This document shows, piece by piece, positions 56,317 through 64,000 of a stretch of DNA of 64,000 nt. A program made the translations under genes and the position numbers. Positions within the stretch are counted from its first letter, which is position 1; each line of letters opens with the position of its first letter. The notes under the pieces were generated by a model. It did no database searches and had not been told where the DNA came from. It was given only the letters and a program-made list of their open reading frames with translations. The stretch spans positions 62,001 through 126,000 of the forward strand of contig NZ_JADEWI010000014.1 in assembly GCF_015207705.1 (NCBI RefSeq). Direction: 5' to 3'. The stretch is from Nostoc sp. LEGE 06077. Lineage in GTDB: Bacteria; Cyanobacteriota; Cyanobacteriia; Cyanobacteriales; Nostocaceae.

Positions 56317-58614
56317 ATGAAGCTTAATTCTTTAACTACCAATTCTCCAACCACGATAGTTATTGTTGGCGGAGGCTTTAGTGGTTCTCTCGTCGCTACG
56401 CACCTATTGAAAACTGCCAGCCAACCCCTCACTATCAAGCTGATTGAACGTAGTCATCAGATTGGTAAAGGTATTGCCTACAGCACAGATACTAACTGTC
56501 ATTTGCTGAATGTTTCGGCAGGTAACATGAGTGCATTTGCCCATGATCCTGGTCATCTGCTGCGCTGGCTACACCATAACAACAACGAATTAACGTCATT
56601 TTTATCGGCAGAAGTCAATCCTAGTAGCTTCATACCTCGTAAGGTTTATGGTTTATATATTCAGTCAGTTTTGGCAGAAGCCGAAGCTACAGCACCTAGT
56701 GATATCCGCCTAGAACGCTTGACAGATGAAGTGGTAGGAATAGAACCAGAAGACAAAGGTGCAATGATCTCTTTGCGTAGTGGTCGCTGTTTTACTGCCG
56801 ACAAAGTAGTTTTAGCATTAGGAAACGCGCCTTTTACTCCTCCGGCAATTGATTATGCAGATAAAAATCAAAGTTATCGGCGGAATGCTTGGTCAGCCGA
56901 TGCACTAGCAGACCTTGATCCTGATGCTGCTGTGTTGCTTGTGGGTACAGGATTAACGATGGTAGATATGGTATTATCTCTCCACGATCGCCAACATCGG
57001 GGCAAAATTTATGCTGTATCTCGGCGAGGATTATTCCCGCAACAACATCAAGCATCTCAACCTTATCGCCACGGCTTGACTCCCGAAACCTCACCCAAAA
57101 CTGTCCGCGGTTGGTTACATTGGCTACGTACCGAGATAGAAATTGCGGCAACCCAAGGTTACGATTGGCGAGCCGTCATTGATTCTTTGCGCCCCATCAC
57201 TCAACAAATTTGGCAAGAATTACCGACAGTAGAACAGCAGCGTTTTTTGCGTCATTTAACACCTTATTGGGATGTGCATCGTCATCGCATTGCTCAAAAA
57301 GTAGCAGATGTAGTCAGAGAAATGCTAGATTCTGGTCAACTCATCATTTCCCCAGGACGGATTCAAGAATATCAAGTATTGCCAGAGGGGGTAGCGGTAA
57401 CTATATCTCAGCGCAAAACCCAGACAAATACAGTCTTAAACGTCCGTCGGGTGGTGAATTGTACAGGGGTAGCCGCAGATTATCGCCGATCGCCTCATCC
57501 CCTAATTGATAATTTGCGATCGCAAGGATTAATTCGCCCCAATGTCATCGGTTTAGGCTTAGATACAAATGCCGATGGTGCTTTATATACAGCAAATGAT
57601 CGGGTTTCGACCTTGCTTTATACCTTGGGAACTCCACGCAAGGGGGATTTGTGGGAAACGATCGCTGTTCCTGAATTACGCATACAAGCACAGGAATTAT
57701 CTCAGACTTTATTACAGTCATTACCAGTGCGTGTGCGTCCTATTCCAGCTATGCCTTTGTTGAATAGCGCCACCAGCGAACACAATTCGGCAATATCCCA
57801 GTCAACCTTACTATTTCGACAATTTTTTGACCCAGAAAGCAGTAGTTACACTTATCTCATTGCCGATCAGCAGACAGGTGATGCGGTTTTAGTTGATCCT
57901 GTATTCGAGCAAGTTGACCGCGATTTGCAATCCCTCGATGAACTGGGATTAAAACTCCGCTACTGTTTAGAAACACACCTTCATGCCGATCACATCACAG
58001 GTGCAGGCAAACTCCGAGAAAAAACAGGCTGTCAGGTGATTGTTCCCGAAAATCCGGCTGTGACCAAAGCCGATCGCTCCCTTGTTGGTGGCGAAATCCT
58101 CGAAGTCGGCTCAGTCATCATTGCCGCAATTTTTACACCAGGTCACACCGCCAGCCACATCGCATATTTAGTCAACAAAACCCACCTCTTAACCGGGGAT
58201 GCCTTATTGATTCGTGGTTGTGGACGCACAGATTTTCAGGAAGGTGATCCCGGTACTTTATATGATGTGGTGACAGAACGCTTATTCACCTTGCCAGATG
58301 ATACATTCGTATATCCGGCGCATGACTACAAAGGACGTACAGTTTCCACCATCGGCGAAGAAAAACGCCTCAATCCTAGATTTAGCGATCGCAGCCGCAC
58401 TCAGTTCATCACCATCATGAATAATCTCAAATTGAGTTATCCCCAAAAGATGAACGCAGCCTTACCCGCAAATGAATACTGTGGTGATTTTATTCCCCAA
58501 GAAAGCTTAGATTCTGCCGCAAGTCCAGCTACAGATGCAGAACAGAAACAAATAGAACTCACAGTTATGACTAATACAGAAATCTATAATGATTACTTTG
58601 CTATGTATATCTAG
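56317..58614 (+). CDS. Fusion of an FAD/NAD(P)-binding protein and a persulfide-dioxygenase-like MBL-fold enzyme
   Basis: This 765-residue single chain has two modules. Residues 1-480 form an FAD/NAD(P)-binding protein: IVIVGGGFSGSLVATHL (GxGxxG around residues 18-23), LLNVSAGNMSAFAHDPGHLL, and a second dinucleotide motif VLLVGTGLTMVDMVL at about 206-220. Residues 495-735 form a metallo-beta-lactamase-fold domain close to ETHE1 persulfide dioxygenases: THLHADHITG (His554, His556, Asp558, His559), FTPGHTASHIA (His610), GDALLIRGCGRTDFQEGDP (Asp628) and VYPAHDYKGRTV (His669). All metal ligands are present. The fusion suggests that flavin redox chemistry is coupled to glutathione persulfide oxidation. 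It is preceded by a HEAT gene and a DUF411 gene on the same strand. Confidence 0.88.
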   Translation: MKLNSLTTNSPTTIVIVGGGFSGSLVATHLLKTASQPLTIKLIERSHQIGKGIAYSTDTNCHLLNVSAGNMSAFAHDPGHLLRWLHHNNNELTSFLSAEVNPSSFIPRKVYGLYIQSVLAEAEATAPSDIRLERLTDEVVGIEPEDKGAMISLRSGRCFTADKVVLALGNAPFTPPAIDYADKNQSYRRNAWSADALADLDPDAAVLLVGTGLTMVDMVLSLHDRQHRGKIYAVSRRGLFPQQHQASQPYRHGLTPETSPKTVRGWLHWLRTEIEIAATQGYDWRAVIDSLRPITQQIWQELPTVEQQRFLRHLTPYWDVHRHRIAQKVADVVREMLDSGQLIISPGRIQEYQVLPEGVAVTISQRKTQTNTVLNVRRVVNCTGVAADYRRSPHPLIDNLRSQGLIRPNVIGLGLDTNADGALYTANDRVSTLLYTLGTPRKGDLWETIAVPELRIQAQELSQTLLQSLPVRVRPIPAMPLLNSATSEHNSAISQSTLLFRQFFDPESSSYTYLIADQQTGDAVLVDPVFEQVDRDLQSLDELGLKLRYCLETHLHADHITGAGKLREKTGCQVIVPENPAVTKADRSLVGGEILEVGSVIIAAIFTPGHTASHIAYLVNKTHLLTGDALLIRGCGRTDFQEGDPGTLYDVVTERLFTLPDDTFVYPAHDYKGRTVSTIGEEKRLNPRFSDRSRTQFITIMNNLKLSYPQKMNAALPANEYCGDFIPQESLDSAASPATDAEQKQIELTVMTNTEIYNDYFAMYI

Positions 58615-58693
58615 AGCAGGTTAAAAGAAAACAAGCAACAAATTTATACTCAGCCTTCATCTGCGAGTAACTTATTGAGTTCTTCAGTCAGAA

Positions 58694-59836
58694 CTAACGC
58701 TGGGCAAGATTTTGATTGATTGCTAAGGACATGATGAAAGGAGAAACATTTTCATAAGCTTTAGCTGCTTTCAATACCAGCAAATCTCGATATTTGGCAG
58801 CAACAATTTGTATACCAGCAGGCAAACCGTTTTTAGTGAAGCCACAAGGTAAAGATGCAGCAGGTTGTTGTGTGAGGTTGAAAGGATATGTAAAAGGTGT
58901 CCAATCTCTGTGCTGATGATCGATATATGATGGAGGCCGATTTTGTCCAACAGGAAAAGCAACTATTGGTAAGGTGGGAGTCAGCAGTAAATCGTAGTTT
59001 TGATGAAATCTTTGCATTTGCCGTCCCAATGCTTCACGGGCATCTTGGGCATGGAGATATTTTGTTAAGGTGAGGCGATCGCCTTCTTTGGCTGTAGCTT
59101 GTAATACCATTTCACTTTATGGATGATGCAAATACAGGTGTAGGGGCAAACAGCCGTTTGCCCCTACGAGTTCTTGTATGTGTATCAAGATTTTGGTGAA
59201 TTGGTATAAACCTTCTTCAATCACAGCTTGTTGTTCTGGACTTAAAGCCACGTAGCAGTTTGGCTGCACCAGCTTGCCAAAAAGTTTGGAAAATAGGGCG
59301 AGGGTTCACAAAACCTGGATCAACTTCTTCGACAATTGCACCGAGTTTAGCAAACACATCAACTGCACCTTTAACTAAAGCAGCTACTTCTGAATCAACA
59401 TCAGCGTAGCCAACGTCAGGACTGTAAGCAATTCGCAATCCGGCTACACCCTGAGCTAAATCAGAAGTATAGTCCTGCGACTCATCTGGTAAAGCATACC
59501 AATCACGTACATCAGGATGGGCTATGACATTTAACGTGAGTGCGGCATCAGTCACAGTACGAACGATAACGCCAACATGAAACAATGAACCAGTATGGGC
59601 TGATGGATAACCAGAAACACGCCCAAAAGTCGGTTTGAGACCAAACACACCTGTTAACGCCGCTGGTGTTCTGGAAGAACCGCCACCATCTGTACTCAGA
59701 TGGAGTAGGCATTAACTGAACTGTTGTAAGTATTGATCCGTTCTAAGGCAGCTTTGGTGACTGCAACTGGTGACAATTGGCGATCGCTATACAGCGACAA
59801 CAGTTGAGCAGCTGATAAATCGGCAATTTCTGACAT
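58694..59836 (-). pseudogene. Amidase family gene, decayed
   Basis: Fragments of one amidase-signature protein lie in order on the minus strand. The N-terminus (59836 back to about 59709) reads MSEIADLSAAQLLSLYSDRQ... then VNAYS and stops. After a jump of about 100 missing codons and a frame change, the STDGGGSSRTPAALTGVFGL part with the nucleophile region resumes (59648 and upstream). It runs to about 59255, where a further frame change occurs (the frame ...YVALSPEQQAVIEEGLYQF continues). A palindromic repeat sits at 59140-59167, and the last part (58694-59110) encodes LLLTPTLPIVAFPVGQ and the GLPAGIQIVA end. The catalytic Lys region is missing, so it is inactive. Confidence 0.85.
59140..59167. 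repeat. Palindromic repeat inside the decayed amidase gene
   Basis: GTAGGGGCAAAC (59140-59151), a 4-nt loop AGCC, then the perfect complement (59156-59167). It is a 12-bp stem hairpin of the dispersed palindrome type, and it interrupts the amidase reading frame. Confidence 0.8.
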
Positions 59837-60003
59837 ACTTGGTTTTGTCGTTGAATAGCTTGCTTTGTGGAAATAAGTTGTGATAAGTTTCTAATCAGCT
59901 AAATACGATAACTCTATCAATTTACAGTAGTTTAGCCTAGAACTCAATCACGAAAAGCAGCATCTTAGTTAAAAGCTGAATACAAGGCATAATCAAGCTT
60001 TTT

Positions 60004-60882
60004 ATGGCAATTCAAACAGTCGGTATTTTAAGTCCTGGTGATATGGGACAGGCGATCGCATCTGTTCTCAATCAAAATGGTATAAGGACTATTGCAGCCC
60101 TAGATGATCGCAGTCCAAGAACCCGCCAATTAGCCGCCGCTGCTAACATTCAAGATGTGGGTTCTCTTACACAGTTGGTAATTGAATCTGATGTAATCTT
60201 ATCCGTTTTAGTCCCCGCAGCCGCCGCAGAGGTAGCCCAGCAAGTAGCTGAGGTTATAGGGAATGTGGGGAAACAGATTCTTTATGTCGATGCTAATGCG
60301 ATCGCACCCCAAAAGGTCAAAACTATCGCTCAAATCATCGAATCATCTGGCGCAACATTTGTCGATGCTTCTATTATCGGCCCACCTCCCAGAGTTCCCG
60401 GACGCACTCGTATCTATGCTTCTGGTAAACCAGCCGTGGAATTTCAACAACTCAGTAATTACGGATTGGATATCCGAGTCATTGGCGATGAAATTGGTCG
60501 GGCTTCTGGGTTGAAGATGTCTTATGCAGCCCTTACCAAAGGACTAACAGCAATTAGTACAGAATTGCTGATTGCAGCCCATCGTTTAGGTTTAGATAAG
60601 GAACTCTGGAGCGAAGTATCTACTAGCCAGCCGGAACTTGCTAATATACTTGTTCGTTCCATTCCATCCATGACACCAAAAGCACATCGTTGGATAGGAG
60701 AAATGGAAGAGATTGCCGAAACCTTTCAAGAGTTAGGTTTAACTGAGCGCATTTTTTACGGTGCAGCCGATATTTACCGTTTAGTGAAAGATACCTCTTT
60801 AGGGAAGGAAACACCAGAAGAGAGCGATCGCCAATTGTCAGAAATCATCACTACCCTTTCCGATGAAACTGCACCAAACTAA
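60004..60882 (+). CDS. NAD(P)-dependent dehydrogenase of the 6-phosphogluconate/beta-hydroxyacid group (DUF1932)
   Basis: This 292-residue protein begins with a Rossmann fold GILSPGDMGQAIASVLNQNG (Gly-rich loop at residues 7-14). The YVDANAIAP stretch is followed by GATFVDASIIGPPPRVPGRT, typical of this dehydrogenase superfamily. The C-terminal part (LKMSYAALTKGLTAISTELL, a helical DUF1932-like domain) contains the Lys expected at the catalytic position. The substrate is unknown; members act on beta-hydroxyacids or phosphogluconate-like compounds. It is divergent from the decayed amidase gene. Confidence 0.85.
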   Translation: MAIQTVGILSPGDMGQAIASVLNQNGIRTIAALDDRSPRTRQLAAAANIQDVGSLTQLVIESDVILSVLVPAAAAEVAQQVAEVIGNVGKQILYVDANAIAPQKVKTIAQIIESSGATFVDASIIGPPPRVPGRTRIYASGKPAVEFQQLSNYGLDIRVIGDEIGRASGLKMSYAALTKGLTAISTELLIAAHRLGLDKELWSEVSTSQPELANILVRSIPSMTPKAHRWIGEMEEIAETFQELGLTERIFYGAADIYRLVKDTSLGKETPEESDRQLSEIITTLSDETAPN

Positions 60883-61107
60883 AACTGTTGGCTTTGTTGA
60901 TCAAGAGGATGATTTTTGCTTCACGCAACGACGCAAAGAGCAAGAATTTTAAAAAGCTATTTGGGCAAAGAAAGCAGTGTTAGACATTGAAAATCTGTAA
61001 GTGATCGCACTAGTACAAATTAGCGGAAATCAACAAACCATGTGGATTTAGCAAAAGGCTGATGGTATTACTATTTTTTCTTTTTACTTTTGCCTGATTG
61101 TACTAGT

Positions 61108-61395
61108 CTAACAATTTATTTCAAAGTTTCTCGAAGCAACACAAGGTACTCGTAAATGGGCATAGGCACCGCTTAATTGAATAGCATCTGCTGGTAGGTG
61201 CAAAAGTATAGAACATCTGTGGACAGCAGTTTGGTATTCTCGCCATTGTATGCGGATGGCCGTACTCGTAACATCTTTGCCTAAGTCTTCAAATTTTAGA
61301 CCAGCCCTAGCCAGCCAAACTTCAACATCATTTGTTTCGCCAACTGGCTCGGATATAAAAGTGCTATTGTTCATAGTATCAGTATGTTTACTCAA
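61108..61395 (-). CDS. Hypothetical protein
   Basis: A 95-residue small soluble protein without recognised domains. It contains VWLARAGLKFEDLGKDVTST and a Cys in each half. An in-frame ATG seven codons later is an alternative start. Confidence is modest because the length is short; however, the sequence is balanced in composition and has charge typical of a real protein. Confidence 0.5.
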   Translation of the reverse strand: MSKHTDTMNNSTFISEPVGETNDVEVWLARAGLKFEDLGKDVTSTAIRIQWREYQTAVHRCSILLHLPADAIQLSGAYAHLRVPCVASRNFEINC

Positions 61396-61898
61396 GGAAA
61401 AATTGAATAATTACTAACAATCAAAAATTTGTAACGTTTTTCATATTGAATGTTAAAAAACTGTCTCTAAGCTGTCCCTCCAGCCCCTCAATTTGCCTGT
61501 CGTAATGGCAAAACCAGTAATTCCATTGAGTTACGGAAAAATTATTCAGCATATTTGATATTTATCACCTCTACCTAACAGCAGATATTTTCTGAGTAGG
61601 GTTAAAAGGTATACAGAATTAACAGTGTTTTAGGTTCAGTATATGTATAAAATTTTAAATCCGCAATTTTATTTATTTGTTAAATTAATAAAATTAATTT
61701 ATCTAAGGGCGTAATTCTACGCCCCTATCTTTGTACTTCATTTACCGGAAACACTCTGTATAAAAGATGGTTGTAAGAATTCAGCACCCAGGAGTCAGAA
61801 GCCAGAATTTAGAAATATCTATAGAATTAGCAAATTAATTCATCAAATATTTCTCCTTATTCTTTAAACCTTCTGACTCCTGAATACTTACAGATGGT
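61396..61898. other. 0.5-kb spacer with two repeat elements
   Basis: No gene. A 7-bp hairpin GGGCGTA-ATTC-TACGCCC (61707-61724) and the inverted repeat CAGGAGTCAGAAG/CTTCTGACTCCTG (61789-61801, 61870-61882) are present. The second pair is the sort of GAGTCAGGAG-word repeat that is common in Nostoc. Confidence 0.5.
61789..61882. repeat. Inverted repeat of GAGTC-type words
   Basis: CAGGAGTCAGAAG at 61789-61801 pairs perfectly with CTTCTGACTCCTG at 61870-61882. The interior is AT-rich and non-coding. Confidence 0.7.
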
Positions 61899-62264
61899 TT
61901 AAGTGATAATATTATTTCTGGTAAATCCATCTAGAATATTCTTGACTGCATTGATATATTCTCGGTTATTTAAGAATTGTGATGGTAATTTGTTAGCCAA
62001 AAATGCGCTGTTAACAACATCTTTAGCACTAATTTGTCTAGTTTCATAAGCCTGAAGAAGGCTACCATAACCAGGAATACCCGGATTTTTTAACTGCCCT
62101 TGATAAGCCAAGCTTACAAGATTAAAAGGTTTTATTGAAGTAGTGAAATCTTCACTGCTAACTAATGCTGTGGAATTAGCTACTGTTTTTTCCCTCCCAT
62201 AAGCAGGGGCAATTGCAGTAGATATCAGTAATAAAGATAAGCTACTCAAAATTAGATTTTTCAT
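61899..62264 (-). CDS. Small exported hypothetical protein
   Basis: This 121-residue protein has a clear signal peptide (MKNLILSSLSLLLISTAIAP followed by AYG). The mature part includes PGYGSLLQAYETRQISAKDV and LANKLPSQFLNNREYINAVK. This is typical of small secreted cyanobacterial proteins. No known function. It is separated from its neighbours by non-coding DNA. Confidence 0.65.
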   Translation of the reverse strand: MKNLILSSLSLLLISTAIAPAYGREKTVANSTALVSSEDFTTSIKPFNLVSLAYQGQLKNPGIPGYGSLLQAYETRQISAKDVVNSAFLANKLPSQFLNNREYINAVKNILDGFTRNNIIT

Positions 62265-62684
62265 CGTTGATTTATGTGATAGAGTGAACTAAGTTAATTT
62301 CATCTATGCCTAACAAATGACAAAGATAAAAATTATCGCAACAAATAGACCTATCTACTAATAGGCAAGCTTAGTTGCAATTAACTTAATTGTGTCTTAC
62401 CACCGAGTAGATAGCCTCTTTCTTGAGGAGGCTAGTTCTATTATTTCCAAGGATATAATTTAGCTAGTTATATATATCTAATGAAATAATTACAAATTAA
62501 TTTAGTAAAACTAAACTGCTGATTATCAACCTAAATAAACCACAAAAAACTAATATTAACTCTTTATAAAGACGCATAGAAAAAACCCACTATCTTCAGC
62601 ACCTCCCCTTACTAAGAGGAGGTTTGGAGGTTTGAAAAATGGAGATATCCACTTAGATTTTTATGGTATAGCTAAATCTTATTA
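62265..62684. other. Spacer with a palindromic repeat
   Basis: No gene. An imperfect palindromic element ACCTCCCCTT-ACT-AAGAGGAGGT (62601-62623) sits near the right side, about 60 bp after the pentapeptide pseudogene. Confidence 0.45.
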
Positions 62685-63195
62685 CTATCTTGACAAGCCG
62701 ATTGGTGTGATTGCTTTTTCTAAATTAGCCCCTTGAAAGTTTGCGCCAATAATACTTGCGCCTGTGAGATTAGCCTTTTCTGAATCTGCATCAAATAAGT
62801 TTGCATTCTCTAAGTTTGCCCCTAGGATGTTTGCCTTACCTAAATCTGCATCTTGAAGATTAGCACCTTGCAAATTAGTTCCTTGTAAATTAGCTCTTTC
62901 TAAATCTGCACTTTGTTTGTAAGTTGGCATTTGCTAAATTTGCATTTTGTAAATTGCTATCTTTAAGATAGGCTCCCATTAAATTACAGCCTACACACTC
63001 GTTAGTTGCTAGTAAATACCTAACGTTTTCTGTTACAGATATTACAGGATTATGTGTAGATTCTGTAGTTGTAGATGGTGTGAGTGATTGAGCCTTGGCG
63101 CTGGGTTGATCAAATAAATAAAACCCTGCTACCAGTACCAAAAATACGGCCGTTACTATCTAATTAGTTAATTTTTGAGAAATTGTTTTTTTCAT
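62685..63195 (-). pseudogene. Exported pentapeptide-repeat protein gene with a nonsense codon and a frameshift
   Basis: A reading frame starting at the ATG at 63195 (MKKTISQKLTN) hits a TAG at 63160-63162. In the same frame it continues IVTAVFLVLVAGFYLFDQPS, a signal peptide, then pentapeptide-type repeats (MGAYLKDSNLQNANLANANL). A second lesion at about 62912-62920 is a four-base ACAA duplication that shifts the frame, after which repeats resume (SADLERANLQGTNLQGANLQ to the stop at 62685). Without both lesions it would encode a normal exported pentapeptide protein of about 170 residues. Confidence 0.8.
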
Positions 63196-63466
63196 TGCTT
63201 CCTCTCTAAGAAAATTCGTAATTTTGGTTTTAGTTTCGGATAAATTATTTATCAAGTAGTTGATATTTACGGTAAAGAAGTTAATGACTAAAAACAAATA
63301 TTATTTTTGTTCAAATCGATAAACTTAAGTGATGTGAGCTTTTGGTTGAGAGAGTGCTTCAATTATCCCGCCCAACATCAGCACGATAAAACAGTATGAA
63401 TGAAAGTAGGCATGAAAATCACTTTTGTAGTATATATGTAATGTATACTTTAGGAGTTCATCGGTA

Positions 63467-64000
63467 ATGACAGCCGTCGAACTGAAAAATTTACGCAAGA
63501 CATTTAGCCTGACTCAAGGTTGGGGTAGAAACCGCAAGCAGACTGACATTGTGGCTGTGGATGATATTACGCTGACGGTTCCCGATGGTCAAGCGATCGC
63601 CTTCATTGGGCCAAACGGTGCAGGTAAATCGACAACCATTAAAATGCTGACAGGGATTTTATATCCCACCTCTGGTCAGGCTGCTTTGTTAGGTTTGAAC
63701 CCTTGGAAAAATCGGCGTGAACTGGCTTATCAAATTGGGGTAGTATTTGGACAGCGATCGCAACTTTGATATCATCTACCGCCCCGCGACACCTTAGAAT
63801 TATTAGCCCGTATCTACAACCTAGACCACCAAGAATATATCAAACGCCGTGATTTCCTAGTTGAACGTTTTGACCTCAAACCCTTTTGGAATAACGCAGT
63901 GCGTAAGCTCTCTTTAGGCCAAAGGATGCGGGCTGAAGTTGCAGCTAGTTTACTACACAAACCGCGATTATTATTTCTCGATGAGCCTACCATTGGTCTA
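63467..64000 (+). pseudogene. ABC transporter ATP-binding protein, interrupted by TGA and cut by the window edge
   Basis: The N-terminal part carries Walker A IGPNGAGKSTTIKMLTGILY and the Q-loop area VVFGQRSQL. An in-frame TGA at 63767-63769 follows, in place of a codon that is usually Trp in this family (SQLW). The same frame then continues without further stops: YHLPPRDTLELLARIYNLDH, the signature RKLSLGQRMRAEVAASLLHK and Walker B RLLFLDEPTIGL at the window end. It is therefore a nonsense-interrupted ABC-2-type ATPase. Readthrough or a sequencing error cannot be excluded. The likely permease genes lie beyond the window. Confidence 0.8.

Noticed and set aside
60905-60950. CGCAACGACGCAAAGAGCAAGAA near 60925 as a third copy of the HNH-cassette arm
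   Set aside because: Only a short shared word; not long enough to call a copy.

Overview
The window looks like a chromosomal segment of a filamentous, probably heterocyst-forming cyanobacterium (Nostocales). Evidence: very many copies of the HIP1 octamer GCGATCGC; a 31-residue PetL subunit of the cytochrome b6f complex; a high-light-inducible protein; a group-1 cyanobacterial sigma factor; a three-gene pntA/pntA2/pntB transhydrogenase; Uma2 nuclease, pentapeptide and WGxxG-tail proteins; and short tandem heptamer or octamer repeats typical of heterocystous strains. The species cannot be named from this stretch. No rRNA, tRNA, CRISPR array, intact insertion sequence or prophage was recognised.

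Layout. 0-2 kb: a MacA/MacB-like exporter pair (permease cut by the window edge). 3-6 kb: TPR lipoprotein, RmlD-like reductase and a Gly/Thr-repeat protein with a WGxxG tail. 6.3-8.8 kb: bioB, petL and aroB. 8.9-11.2 kb: a HEPN-like protein divergent from a Uma2 nuclease, and a repeat-rich spacer. 11.2-19.6 kb: an envelope glycan block (polysaccharide deacetylase, small flippase-like protein, ArnC-like transferase, ArnT-like transferase, two tandem DUF2079 membrane proteins, methyltransferase). 19.8-24 kb: dxr, a thioesterase and small conserved proteins. 24-27.5 kb: the minus-strand rpmH-rnpA-(PH domain)-yidC-khpB-yceD cluster. 27.6-33.6 kb: DUF2808 protein, transhydrogenase operon, an HNH endonuclease bracketed by a 38-bp inverted repeat, and a MazF-type toxin/antitoxin pair. 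33.7-43.3 kb: miaA, gyrB, sigA, hli, PAP2 phosphatase and a GyrA/ParC-type topoisomerase subunit. 43.5-54 kb: response regulator, TPR protein, TetR regulator, membrane pentapeptide protein, YdcF-like protein, S41 protease, glycosyltransferase, PLP dehydratase and an AAA ATPase. 54.6-64 kb: DUF411 protein, a frameshifted HEAT protein, a fusion of an FAD/NAD(P) module to a persulfide-dioxygenase-like metallo-beta-lactamase, and a run of broken genes.

Most of the window is housekeeping: DNA supercoiling (gyrB and the GyrA-like subunit), transcription (sigA), membrane insertion and ribosome biogenesis (the rpmH-yidC cluster), isoprenoid (dxr), aromatic amino acid (aroB) and biotin synthesis, and photosynthetic electron transport (petL, pnt). 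Three parts look accessory: the surface-glycan block, the HNH cassette with the neighbouring toxin/antitoxin pair, and the decaying tail from 55 kb on. In that tail at least four genes carry stop codons, small tandem duplications or deletions. The most interesting observations are the FAD/persulfide-dioxygenase fusion, the inverted-repeat HNH cassette inserted exactly at the pntB stop codon, the HEPN/Uma2 pair, the operator-like palindrome cluster at 12.3 kb, and a candidate structured RNA at 37.7 kb upstream of sigA. All function calls rest on reading motifs by eye; no database search was run.
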